Assembly (NCBI GenBank): GCA_013398015.1
Contig: VZRR01004497.1
Coordinates: 1,380,210 to 1,444,209, forward strand
Reading direction: 5' to 3'
DNA length: 64,000 nt
From: Oreocharis arfaki
Lineage: Eukaryota > Chordata > Aves > Passeriformes > Paramythiidae
The position numbers and the translations under genes were made by a program. A model generated the notes under the pieces. The model did not search any database. It worked only from the letters and a program-made list of their open reading frames with translations, and had not been told where the DNA came from. Shown piece by piece: positions 36,160-47,606 of the stretch (positions are counted from its first letter, which is position 1; the number at the start of each line of letters is the position of its first letter).

Positions 36160-38890
36160 GGGGGAGGGATGTCTCTGCCTCAACTGGTGGCATAATCCCC
36201 GAGGGAAAACAGACTTTAGTGGAACAATCAGAAAACTGGCTTGCTTTATGGTGTTTACACTGCTGCTTGCTAATGGATCACCATAAAGGAAGCAAAAGGA
36301 CTCTTACACTATTGAGTATGCTATCATGGGAGTCTTCTGAGTGCGCCTTTTTTATTTGCTGCAGTCAGGTTAATGAGCTCACCAGCCCACTTGATGTCGA
36401 GGACTTTGTAACAAAGCAATCTCTCATTAAATGCTGCCTGGCACCACTCTCCTGAAGCAAAGGGACATTCAGATTATTGAATGCCTTTGTATTCCTCATT
36501 CCTACCAGGCTATGGCGTCCAGCAGTGGCATCAGTCCCGCACACTTACTGGCAGCCATCCAGTCATGCGTCTGCCCTCTTCAAACTGCATGGGCATTTGC
36601 CAATCTAAGCAGCACTAGTAGGCAAACAAGCATGGCACACGACAGCTTTGGCTGGCAGCCAGATGTGCAGCTGTACCATCTCACTTCCCCACTACTGTAT
36701 GGCGAAATGCATTCTTTCCCCATTCTTTCCCATTCAGTTGATTTACACGGGGAAGTTTTGTTACAGTACAAAGGAATGTGCATTTATCTGCATTCTCTTC
36801 CTGCTTTAACACCTTTTTTTCAGTCTCAGTAGTGCAGGTCATGAATTCATCTGTGGCTTTATTTAAACACCTCCTGGCTGACAGTTTCTTCAATGAAATG
36901 ACCCCAGAGTGTTATCAGCTAGCTAGCAGGTGTGTCTCTTTATTCAGAATCTTGCAGGCCATGGTGCATCCTGGGTAAAGAGCAAGCTATGCATGATCCA
37001 GCTCTTCCCTGCATTACTCAGGAGATTTAATGGTTCACTGTCATGAAAGCACTTACAAAGACTATTTTTTTCCTAGGTTGGCTTTCTGCTGGGCTTTGTG
37101 CCCTGAGATATTTTGACACAAACACATAAAATGATAAAGAAGGATTTTTTATGAAAGACTTCATCTCATTAAAAAAAAAAAAAAATCAGCCTTGATCAGG
37201 CTATTGTTTTCTGTTGTAAGATACTAAACAGATACTTAATAATAATGTAGCTACTCTGTCTATAGTTCCACTAGTAAACAGCCTCGTAGAGCATCGTGTC
37301 CGTGTGTGTCTGTGCACATACAAGTACACCCTGTTTCTATTCAGCCAGCCTCTAAAGTTGAAGAAATCCTCCAAGTCAGGTTACTAGTGTGGCAAGAGAA
37401 AACCAGACTAAAAAAAAAAATGCCTTAAAGAAGAAAGTCAAGGAGAAGACTACAGACAACAGAAGGAATCCACTTGTCCTTCCAAATAGTGCCATACTGT
37501 GTTTTAGGACACAGTTTCTCGAACATTTTCTTTTACATGGCCACTTCTTTGCCTGCCTTGCCATGGAGGGAGAGGGAAATCACAGAGCCCAAGCAGTGTT
37601 TTTAAGGCTCTTGTATGACTTCAGGGTAGTCTGGGGAATTGTTCCCTGGGGCACTCCTCCTCTCTTCCCCAGACAAATATCAGATTTGATCATACCAGCA
37701 AACACTCAACCAATGTTCACCCACACTGTAAGTCAGTTTTTCCTTCTACCAGCAGTGAACTGAGAGGAGGTCCTACCCAGATGATGTTTGTGTGCTCAGA
37801 AACAAAAGTGACAGTCTCACTTAACCTTTCTTGAGAAAGGATTGAGAAAATGCAGTAAAGTTCCTTGTTTGTCTGTCAGTAAAAAGACATGAAAGGACAA
37901 TAAAGACAATAGAAATTAATTTTATGCTGACATAAAGTCAAATAGAGTTTTGCTGGAGTACAATCTGACATCAGTTTTGCTCTGGCTTCCATTGAAATTA
38001 GCAAGCAAGCTCTTATTGACTTAGTGAGCAGGACTGTGATTCACAAATTTGGATAATCCACTCATATTTTCAATATGAGGTTTTGAAAAGGTCACAGAAT
38101 GCAGAGCCAAGACCGTTGTCCCCAGAAGGGGGTTGGCTTGAGACCAGGCAAAGATAATAAAACCAGTTGTCCAGCTTTTTCGTATTCAATACATACCAGC
38201 TGCATTGACTAATAAGACAAGATGATGTTGTGCTTAGGAATGCAGGAAGGTCTTTCTTTTCAGCCTTCTCTATTCTGCCTTTACTAAGCAGATGATTTTT
38301 TGAGTGGAAAAGACGCTAACTTGATTCAAAACCAAAAATCCCAATTGTGTGTGCTTTATTTCAAAGTGGAAGAAGTACATTTATAGAAATGTGCTATTTA
38401 AAATGTCTTACTGGATATAATGATAAGGGCAAAATGTGAACCTTTTTGAAAAATAAATATGTTGCTGAAAAATCAGCAAGGCTTCAACGTCCATTTATAT
38501 GCAAAAAATAAATAAAATATTAAAACAGAATTCAGTTCTTTAAATACAATCCCAGTAAATTTTAACTCTGTTGTTGGTTTTGGGGTTGTGGTTTTTCACT
38601 TTGACAATACTTCTCTAGTAATTCTTCTGGAAGTTGGATACATTTTTAACAAGTATCCAGGAGAAATTTAAATCGACCTTTCAACCACTAGTTTTCTCTG
38701 AAACATATGACATGCAGCAAGATCTCCTAGCCTGTTCTATTTGCATTCCACTCAACCAGTGGGTCAAATACTACTTTGCCCACTTTGCAGAGAAGGTAGG
38801 TTGGATTTATCTCATTCTACCATTTTCCTACTTCCTCTTTGTTCCCAGGTTGAAGCATCAATATTGACCATTAGAAAAGACCAAACATTA
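36160..38890. other. Non-coding DNA, nothing firm
   Basis: Holds the longest plus-strand open frames apart from the LTRs (36431-36832, 133 codons; 37389-37763, 124 codons). Neither has a recognisable domain, signal peptide or splice context, and I treat both as chance. An A14 run lies near 37171-37184. Confidence 0.5.
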
Positions 38891-39125
38891 CAGAATCACA
38901 GAATTTTTAGGGTTGGAAGGCAGCTCTGGAGATCATTTAGTCCATCCCCTCAGTCCATCTGATGTACTCAGAAACATATCCAGGTGGGATTTGAATGTCT
39001 CCAGAGAGGGAGACTCCATGGTCTCCCTGGGCAGCCTATTCTAGTGTTCTGCCGCTCTCAACTTAAGGAAGTTCTTCCTCATGTTGAGGTGAAACTTCTT
39101 GTGTTTCAGTTTATGGCCATTTACC
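38891..39125 (-). mobile_element. CR1 3' tail
   Basis: Starts 'cagaatcacagaattttt' and 'agggttggaaggcagctc', the antisense CR1 3' end. It goes on with 'gaatgtctccagagaggg', 'gtctccctgggcagcctatt' and 'aaggaagttcttcctcat', ending at 'gtttcagtttatggccat'. About 235 bp, 5'-truncated; a different CR1 subfamily from the copy at 5949-6338, judging by the 'fatgtctccagagagg'-type block. Confidence 0.9.
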
Positions 39126-40585
39126 ATAGTAAAAATATTTCAATAAACAGCTGCAGCTTGGTTTTAGATCGTGTGCACCCAGATACTCAAAAGATATTTA
39201 AGAATACAAGCCTCACTGATCTCCATCCCTGGAGTAAACTGTGAATTTTTCATCCAGGATCATTTATAGATCAGTTTCTGTAGAGAAAAAACACACGTTT
39301 TGAAGTCCCATACATCAATAATTGCACGTACATTTTGCAATTCATTTGCACTTCCATTGCTAAGGGACATTTGCATATATTGAGGCCAGCATGAGTTATT
39401 ATAGTTCTCTGCTCTAATCCCTCATACTACACAGGCCATAGCATTTCACTTTGCAATACCCATCACACTGCAGTAAGGAGAGAAAAACTGCTGGTCCCTT
39501 CTTCCCCACCTTCAAAGAACTGTCAGGTTTCTATTTATAGTGCCATTAACTTTTCTGAAAAACAAGCACTTTCATCTTTTTGGTTGCCAAGCAGTTTCAG
39601 CTCCCTGTTCAAATCAACAAGGATGGGGACGGTTGTTCAATCCTGTGTGGTGCTGAGCTGAGGCTTGTGCTCAGGAGTGCTGAAGAGCTGAGTGAGGCTT
39701 ATGAGCTGTGTGAGACTCCCCTTCCCTGCTTGTTTCCCACTGGGAATGCAACCCAGGGACAGCAAAGGCATGGTAAGCAGAGCCATAATGGCTGCCGATA
39801 AATGGAGTCTGAGGAAGACATGTTTTCGTTCAAGTGGACCCGTTGTTATTGATGTTTACAAGTGTATTTTCCTTTACTTATCCCAAAAGAACTGACATAA
39901 TCTCCAAAACTTCATGAAACTTTCAGAATCACATTTTTATCCAGACTGTTTCAATATTTTTTTGTGTGTTTTGCATTTTTTAATGCACCTGTTCCTAAAA
40001 AAACCCACAAAACCCTACCAAGCAAGAGGTTATTTACAGACCAGGTGGATGATGTTTTTCTTTCATCAGCTATCTTAGAGGGTTAATTAAGAAGTAGAAC
40101 AGCAAAATGGGAATCAAGGAAAAATAGGAACTGTGCTTATTAACAGCGCTTTTGTTTGCGTTTCTAATTGCTTCCTTCAAATACTTTGTCTCGGCTATTA
40201 TAGCCAACAAGAGCCCTGGTGTAACTCTGACTCCAGTTCATGGTGTGTTTCATTCAGGGGGGCAGCTAGGAGTCTGGCACATGGGGAATTCTGCAGGTAG
40301 TGATGACACTGAGCTCAGCAAATACGCCACATCAGCAACATGCCAGGCCTGCGCATCTCATGTGGCAGCGCCGACCCTTTCTCCTCGCTCCATCCCTCAC
40401 TCCTGTCTGATCACGTTTCAACAGCTAGAGAGATGATGAATGATGAATTAAGTATCCATTCCAGCACAATCCTGAATGCAGATATATATACCATGCAAAA
40501 TTTTTGGTTATACGGTGTCAAGCTCCTAATACGAGGAGGAAGAATTTGCAGAGCAATATTAGTAGGGTAAAAAAGAAAAAAAAGA
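39126..40585. other. Non-coding DNA, nothing firm
   Basis: No family was recognised. The part at 40420-40560 (gatgaatgatgaattaag, taccatgcaaaattttt) is motif-rich and lies next to the promoter-like segment. Confidence 0.5.
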
Positions 40586-41189
40586 GAAAAAAAAAATCAG
40601 CCTGTCTCGTCTGCTGACGATGAGAAGATTGGCTGCTTAAATTCTCCAAAAGCAGCCTTCAATTTTTTATCTAGCTATTTATAGAAAAGTGCAGAAACAG
40701 CTGAGCTGAGTGAAGTGATGTCACTTTTGCTGGGAGGACGGCTCACTCGGCAGCATGCCGAGGCGGCAGAGTGTGCTGGAGGCTGAGACCGCAGCCCCAC
40801 TGCGTGAGGGGCTGGAAACACGGGCATTTTTCAGCTCTGCTGATCAATACGGCATTGATGGCTCTCGGCTGACCTTCAACCCCTCCGGAATAGCAATGGG
40901 CAGGCGCTGCATCTTGCAGGCTGCAAGGGCTGCTGCGTGTTAGCTACCAATTTTACAATCGATCAAAAGTCATCTTTGTCAATAAAGCTGGAGATTTCAA
41001 GCAACAGCAAGCAATTTTGGAAAGGTCAGGGCTGGGTTTTTATTTGTCCGACCTCTGCTTTCAAGCAGAAGCATGGTCCCTTATACCCATTAACAGTAGT
41101 AAGAAAATTTAAGATTTCCACCCCCCCCCGCCCCTTCCATGTATTTTTAGTAAGCCTTTGGGCATTTTCCCTGTCCCTAAAAGAATACG

Positions 41190-41202
41190 GTTGCGTGGCA
41201 AC
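41190..41202. promoter_or_regulatory. RFX X-box motif 1
   Basis: GTTGCGTGGCAAC: inverted half-sites GTTGC and GGCAAC around a short spacer, close to the RFX consensus. It lies 20 bp, two helical turns, from motif 2. Confidence 0.6.
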
Positions 41203-41209
41203 GTCCCCG

Positions 41210-41223
41210 GTTGCCATGGCGAC
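41210..41223. promoter_or_regulatory. RFX X-box motif 2
   Basis: GTTGCCATGGCGAC, one base away from the ideal palindromic X-box GTTGCCATGGCAAC. The change (A to G) creates a CpG on an otherwise perfect RFX dimer site. Confidence 0.65.
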
Positions 41224-41340
41224 TCGGTGTGTAAGCAGCTGCCGCAATCAGCATTAACTCCAGGCTCGCAGGTTTGTCATTCCAATGCATAGGGAGGGGG
41301 AGACAAATAGGACAGCAGCGCAGCGCCGTAAAAGGGAAGT

Positions 41341-44300
41341 CACCTAGATAATGTCACTCACAAACATATGTTCCCCAATTATTCTTTCCACTGTTTTATT
41401 GCCGCAATTATAGCTAAACTAAGATTACAAAATTATATGGTTTTAATTTGCCTCTGTCGACTATGTTTCACTTCCATTAAAATGAAGTCTAAACCCATAT
41501 AAGTAGTGAACTGTTGGCTCTGCAAAGGATGGGGGAATTTGGTTTACCAGTGGGTATTTCGAGGACTAGGTAAAAATAATTCCTCTAGGAATCTTGATAT
41601 CTAGGCAAAACGAGGCACAGCCCAGGGTGCTGGAGTGCCTGTCTCTTTTGTGCTGCCTTGAACTGCACAACACAGCCACCACCAGTGATGCTGACCAGGA
41701 TTATCGTCCTACTCTTCCTCTCCTTTTTGCCTCTCCCCTCCAAAAAATAGTTGGAAGTTGTATATTCAACCGTCTGAAAGTCTGGCACTGGGCTGAGCCC
41801 ACTGGGTGCTGCAGCATCCTCCAGCACACCCTTGTGCAATTGCTCTATTTGAAGACCCCTGCAATAAACAGACACGATGGGGTTGACTTCAAAATGAAGT
41901 AACGCAGCATTAACCCTGAATTTCCTTACATCGGCAGTCTTCAGACTATCCTTTCATGTTCCTTGAGCATATTTTATTATCTTTGTTTCAGAAGAAGTTC
42001 CATTTTTTTCTGTGGCTGCCTGGCTGCTCCTGATCTTATTAAAAAACAAAAGTAAAACATATTAGGAAGTGTATGGCAGGTGATGAAATGCACGTCCACA
42101 GCCGTTCTGCAAAAACCTACAGTTTGTGGTAGAAAGGCACTTTGGTTTGGATTTTTTAATGTATAGGTGGAAGCATTTAATCAGTGTTAAATACACACAT
42201 TTGCACAGCTGTGCTGATTCAGTTGTGTAAGCAAGAATCTATTCACGATTTAAAATATTAGGCCAGAGAGTGATGCTGGCTCCCTCAGAAACAATTCCAC
42301 ATTATGGGAAAAAGTGGTGTAAATGAGTAGATAAACATAAACTCGACATTCAGATCCGTATGATTTATTTACCAACCTTTTCGAACAACCAGTTTTTGAC
42401 CCTGTTAAATCCTTCCACTACATAAGGGCATTTATTACTGTGGATTTGCATAATTAAAATACACATGCCCAGTCACCAATGTTTACAACATATACTTACT
42501 CAGATTCTTATTAAGACTTGCATCAGAAACACAGCTCTTTAAAGGATCATTTTAATTAAAAGATAGATGTAGCATGGTATCTTTTTTCTAAAGGAATGTA
42601 CTATCAATACCAAATTGTAGCTGAAAATACGTTTTCATTTTTCACCCTGGCAGAAATGGCTGAACATGTATCTACTGAGATTTGCAGGGTAAAAACCATT
42701 TTCCTTAGAAGAGACCCTGCATGGCAACATTTAGATAGAAACTTGCTTCTATAATCAAGTTACAGTCTATAAATCCCTGAAAATAGGAGTTTATAATGAA
42801 AATACAGCTAGACCCTTCACTACAAAAATGCTAGCAGGTGCTGTTATAATATACAAATCCAGATAGCATACAGTGACCTATTTTCAAAACCAGGGCAGGC
42901 AAAATGACATCAAGAAATTGAATTCCTTGCCCTTACTTTAATAGTGTCTTGTCATGCAATCTTCAAATCAGGACAGGTGATCATTGCAAAACAATCCCTA
43001 ACCCGAGGGACAACAGGAACGTTCTCAGCACTAATACCTTGGGCCCATCACACTGCTTACAGTAATTGGGTGATTGCAGAGGGCACGTATAGACCATTCA
43101 AATCAAAAATATCCTTGGACAAGGGGGTATTTTGCCCTTTTTAAAGTTGGAGGCCAAAATAAACCTTAAAACTAAATTCTGCCCTATTTTGTTGTGTCAT
43201 CAAAAATAGCTGGCAACTGGAACAACAAACTGCACTGCTAAAAATATGATGGTAGTTATGCAGGGATATTTAAAATAGATTAGCATATGGATTAACTCGA
43301 ATTCAAAACTGACTTTAACCCTTCAATGACTACAATCCTATCTCCAAATAGGGCAATTCTGCAGCATTAAAGACAAGCTTAGCTCCTGAGTGTCAAGAAA
43401 ACATTTGTCTGCTAAAAGCAAGTGTGGCTGCTACTGTTTCCATTTATAGTGGGGATTCAACGGTACCTAAGCAAATTTAGGCAGATCAAATAGTTTATGA
43501 ATTCTTTTACCACATTGTCGTTTGGGGTTTTTTTTAACAATGTCCATTTCAGAAGCTTTTAATTTAGTGCTGGAAGTGTACTCAGAAGCTACAGAATAAG
43601 GCCCTGGAAAATACTGCAAGGGAATACATAAGACTGTAACTCTGTGTGCCTGTACTAAATCAAACAGAAGTGAGCAAAATATTTTCAAAGCAGTGTAGAA
43701 AGACTCAAAATTGAAGAAATTTCATTATGTAACAGAAAATGAGTTTTCTTAAAGTAAATATATATTTGAGCAACAAACAACAACTATTTCCCTGCTGAAA
43801 ACAGCTTATTTTTTATCAAAATAATCCAGTTCTCTAAAATAAATTACCTTTGCGGCAGGCACTAAGAATTCATATTTTATTACATGCCATTTACAAAATC
43901 CGATATTTTGTTGAATTTATTGAGAAATCAGTATTTAACTACTGTCAGAAATCATATGAAATGGATAGCCTAGAATTTAAAATGTCAGGTTTGCAAATTC
44001 TTCTTCCAACCTCATTTTTTGCCACTTGCAGGATAGCTGTTTGTGATTTAAATAACTCTAATACTTAAAATAAAGCAGTTTCCAAAGTTTTCTGTTCTAG
44101 CCAGGCACAACCATTTCCACTACATCATTCAAGACACTCTTCCCACAGTCGCCTTGCTTTTAGTCACCACAGACTGAAACCAAACCTTTGGTGTTTGCAT
44201 TTGTTTGACTGTTTTTAAGTATGGATTCCCCTGATTAACTGGGGGATTGTGGGTTTTTTTTAAATGCTGCACATTTATATCTCATTATATGGGGGAAGGA

Positions 44301-44987
44301 TGTTGTTTGCTAAAGTGCAGAATGTTAGGTGTTTGAATGCTTTGACCAAAATAGTTGTATTAAAACTGCTGCAGTCATAATAAGGCTTTTGGGGTTTGTG
44401 TCTAAGCAAAATAACAATCACTTATTCTCATGTTTTCCAATAAGATCTTTTGAAATAGAAATGTACTGAATTGCTAAAAATATTCGGGAAAAAATAACCT
44501 GAGAACTACAACATTGCTTAGAAAATCTGCTGTGCACAACGGCAAATAGCTCAGAGTGGTGGCCCTAAGAAAATTTTCCAGAAATACCCAGTGTTCCTCC
44601 TCAGGCCAGGCACAGGGAAGTCCTATGAAGGTCCCAAATGAGAAGCTAGAGTCTCTTCCAAGATGTAGAAATGGGACTGTGACAGAGCCAAAAGAAAAAG
44701 GAATGAAGGACATTCCGCTGTGTGTTCATTCTTTCTGCAGAGGTTTCCCTTACAAAGACAGAAAGAGTCCAGTCTGAGGCAAAGTGCTCCCACAGAAAGC
44801 AACCATTTGGCAAGCAGAGAACTGCATACAACTCTACCCACAGCTCCTGCTGACCTGTCATCCTGCAGACAGCCAAAGAGGGAGAAAAGTTACTGCCAGA
44901 GCTAGTAGGTAACTGCCTTTGCAAACACAGGGATGAAAAACCTTGTTTCTACAGGAACATAACACTCATCTCTTTTCTCCTGCACAG
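41341..44987. other. Non-coding DNA, possible intron
   Basis: No repeat family was recognised. Several parts, such as 41385-41480 and 42820-43140, are rich in AT-core motifs and free of low complexity, as in conserved non-coding DNA. If the X-box segment and the exon at 44988 belong to one gene, this would be its intron; I found no clear intermediate exon. Confidence 0.4.
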
Positions 44988-45158
44988 AAGTATGCCAGGC
45001 AAAATGCTTTCTGGAACAAATATTTTCCTGAAGTGGAATGCACATCAAAATCATGGGGAAGAGTAGCCTTTCAAGATCTAATGTGGATGGCAGAACCTAG
45101 GTACTACCGACCTGTACAAAGACACAAGAAGAAAAGACATAAATACGGCATCCAGTAG
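44988..45158 (+). CDS. Candidate terminal coding exon, unknown protein
   Basis: I do not recognise this protein. What is visible: a strong splice acceptor (tctcttttctcctgcacag, ending 44987) followed directly by 56 open codons and TAG at 45156-45158. The peptide is rich in aromatic and charged residues, unlike the low-complexity open frames around it. It includes FWNKYFPEVE, a single cysteine, WGRVAFQDLMW, AEPRYYRP and a basic tail (RHKKKRHK) before the stop. No membrane segment is visible. The exon would start in phase 0. An AATAAA at 45484-45489 could end a 3' UTR of about 350 bases. The frame stays open a little upstream of the AG, so an open frame alone proves little. Alternatives are chance, or a relic of a lost gene. 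Confidence 0.3.
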   Translation, partial: KYARQNAFWNKYFPEVECTSKSWGRVAFQDLMWMAEPRYYRPVQRHKKKRHKYGIQ

Positions 45159-46666
45159 CACTAAACCTGTCTCTTAGGATGTTCTGTGAACTGAGGTTAC
45201 CTCTCAAACTACTTAAAACAGCAGAGTGAATTGCCTGAAGTGTTAGTATGTAGATGCTGCATCAAGATGCTAGCATGGGAGGGAGGTGGCAGGGGGCAGG
45301 GGGGAGAGTAGAATTTCTGGCAAAGAAATTCAATGGTTATCATTTCTTCCATAGCTTCAATTTAAATGTATTTTATACTCTAGCATGTGTGCTTTAAAAA
45401 AAGGTTTCTGTTGTCTAATGAAGCTTTTGGTCAATTTGGAAGAGAGAAATCTCAGATGTTATGGATTTCATTCAAAGTCAGTTAATAAAACCTGCTTTCT
45501 TCAATAGCATTTTGGCATAATCAGACAACCTTATATTGCTATTATCAGATGAACCTGCTCCAATACAAGGATTTTATTACTTGTACATAAGGTTTCAGGG
45601 AAAATATTTTGAGAGATACAATGATTGTTTAAATAAATGTGAAACATAAAACATCTGAATGTTGCTTCATGTAAAAGTCACCGGTATAAAAGCTTATAAT
45701 TAAAAAATATATCTCCCACTTACACAGCAGAAGAGCTGTAATGTTCTGACATTCTGGGGCCAGCATTTATATTTTCTGCTTTCAAAAATCAAGAGAAAAC
45801 CACGGATGTTTGTTCTCCAGTTATTAACCTGTGCAGGTCCTTGCCTCTCGCACACGCCTATCTGGGCACGTATAGGCAGGCACGCACACATGCATGCACG
45901 CGCTCCGGAACGCACACACACTGCAAAGATGCTTTTGTCTCCAGGGCCATTTCTGCTCTTCAGAGATCATAAGATGCCTAGCTAAAAACAGGACTATAAA
46001 GAACAATTATAATCTTTAAAACAACCATTTTCCTTTTATATATGTTTGATGGTAACTGATGGCCATTAAGGAAAAAAAAAAAACAAAATTTGGTTTTTTT
46101 ATAATTCAACTAATAAGTAAAAAAAAATTGTATTTTTTGATTAATTCTCTCTCTTTCTCCTCAGAAATAAAGAGTGTGCAGCTGGCACTGAAATTTCCAC
46201 AAAATCCTATGCTGTACTTAACATGGCTGTTAGCAGATTAAATCGTTAACACAAACACAAAATTACAAAAAAACTTGCATTTAGTATCTTCTTCTTTTCC
46301 TTTCCTGTCTCATTTGTACTTGTTTGGATTATTTTTTCTAGTTTTTGAAAGCAGCTATGATAATATTCTCTTTTATGCTTTTATTGTGTCTTTAGAATCT
46401 ATTCTCCATTATCAAAGATGCTACCGAGGGATGACACTTTACAGAGATTATTAGATTTCAAGAGTAGTCCAACATTGTTCAGAGCTAATAAAACAACACG
46501 ACAACTGCAACAGCAACAATACTTGGGCTTCATGGGAAAATGGTTTTTTAGTCTGTGCCCTAAGCAACACCAGTCATTCATTCATTTAGTAATAAAGATT
46601 ACATTTTAACATTGCTGTGTACTAAAGAAAAAAATTATTAAGAAAGGTTGCAAAATTCTTTCAAGG
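45159..46666. other. Non-coding DNA with a Z-DNA-prone tract
   Basis: Mostly AT-rich. At 45881-45903 there are 23 bases of perfect alternating pyrimidine and purine (cacgcacacatgcatgcacg, then cgc), CpG-rich, followed shortly by a (CA)n piece. A-rich and T-rich runs lie near 46070-46135. Confidence 0.6.
45484..45489 (+). terminator. Candidate polyadenylation signal AATAAA
   Basis: First canonical hexamer after the TAG of the candidate exon at 44988-45158. It is meaningful only if that exon is real; such hexamers are common in AT-rich DNA. Confidence 0.25.
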
Positions 46667-47605
46667 GCAGAAACAAATCACAGTTCCAGTTCAAACTTAT
46701 TTTTCAGTGCTACACAGTTAAAATGTTTGCATGTGTTATCACAGCCCCTTTGTAAACTGCTGCACAAATATTTCACACAGATATTAATCTGCTGGAGAGA
46801 AATATTGTATGTATTTCTATATATGGGTGAATGAGAGACACCGATGCTGATGCTGAGAAAAGTCAATGCCAGAGGTTTTCAGGTACTGAGCCTCCCTCAA
46901 AAACCTATCAAAAACACTTATTCTGTACGCATTTTACAAGTAGGTAAATTAAGGTGGGGCATGGTTTGCCTTGACTGAGGACCAGTCAGTGAGCAACCTC
47001 CGGAAGTGGATGCACAGCTGGGAGTATGAGACACTCCACCTCTGCACAAGGGAGAGCAGAGAGAGAGAGGCACCACCAGTGATGAGGATTTCAGGAGACA
47101 ACCGTTCCCTCTGCTTCCATCAAGCAGCAGCTCACTCCAGGTAAGGCTGGAAAAATGGTACCTGCCAGCAGTGAGCCTGCAGCTATGCCAAGCTGCTCAG
47201 ACCCTCCTCACGATTTGTTTTCGGGCTCTGGTAATTGTTGCACCTTGGAATTTCATAAATAATATTTTGGGGAGCCCCTAATGACTGCAGAAGACTTCCA
47301 TGCTAATGTGCAGCATCCTTAGTAAGCAGCCTAGGCAAATTAAGGCAGATGAATAGCAGGGTGATACTGACCCAAATGTATCCCTATTTTTGTATTTTTT
47401 TACAGGAGAAGTTTAATCAGATTGAAAGCTGCTTTTGTAGGCTTTCATAGCAAATGCCTTTTAACAAAAAGGGGAGGGGGATATTCACAGAGCAATGGCA
47501 AGAACAGAAACTAGAGGTTTGAAAGACCCACCAGGAGAGGGAATTCATCCCACTTACATTAAATCAGCTGTTATTTTTTTCTCTCTTCCTCCTCCCCCTC
47601 CCCCC
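46667..47605. repeat. Duplicated block, copy A (939 bp)
   Basis: Begins gcagaaacaaatcacag and ends with a cctccccctcccccc tract at the single N (47606). It matches copy B at 47607-48549 base for base except for at least six substitutions (for example 46812, 46975, 46976, 47011, 47046) and a 4-bp GAGA difference. Content is non-coding; a good splice-donor word (ccag then gtaagg) at 47140/47141 has no supported exon. Confidence 0.95.
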
Positions 47606-47606
47606 N
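47606..47606. other. Single N at the duplication junction
   Basis: One ambiguous base between the two copies, exactly where copy A ends and copy B starts. Confidence 0.98.

Larger units (their letters stand above)
40586..41340. promoter_or_regulatory. CpG-enriched promoter-like segment
   Basis: The 200 bp at 40730-40930 holds about 12 CpGs, in a region that otherwise has few. Upstream lies a TATA-like word (ctatttatag, about 40674-40683) and a CRE-like tgatgtcac (about 40719-40727). An ATG at 40755 opens a 62-codon frame of unknown meaning. Two X-box motifs follow at 41190-41223, then more CpGs (gcagcgcagcgccg, about 41318-41331). Together these suggest a promoter or strong enhancer. Direction and transcript are unknown, and CpG density is below that of a classic island. 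Confidence 0.45.

Noticed and set aside
36431..36832. 133-codon plus-strand open frame
   Set aside because: Long for this AT content, but no recognisable motif, signal peptide or exon border; kept only as non-coding DNA.
37389..37763. 124-codon plus-strand open frame
   Set aside because: Starts in an A-rich low-complexity stretch; the rest matches no family I know.
47101..47150. Strong splice-donor word (ccag/gtaagg at 47140/47141, again in copy B)
   Set aside because: No supported exon or open frame leads into it, and the block is probably duplicated by the assembler.
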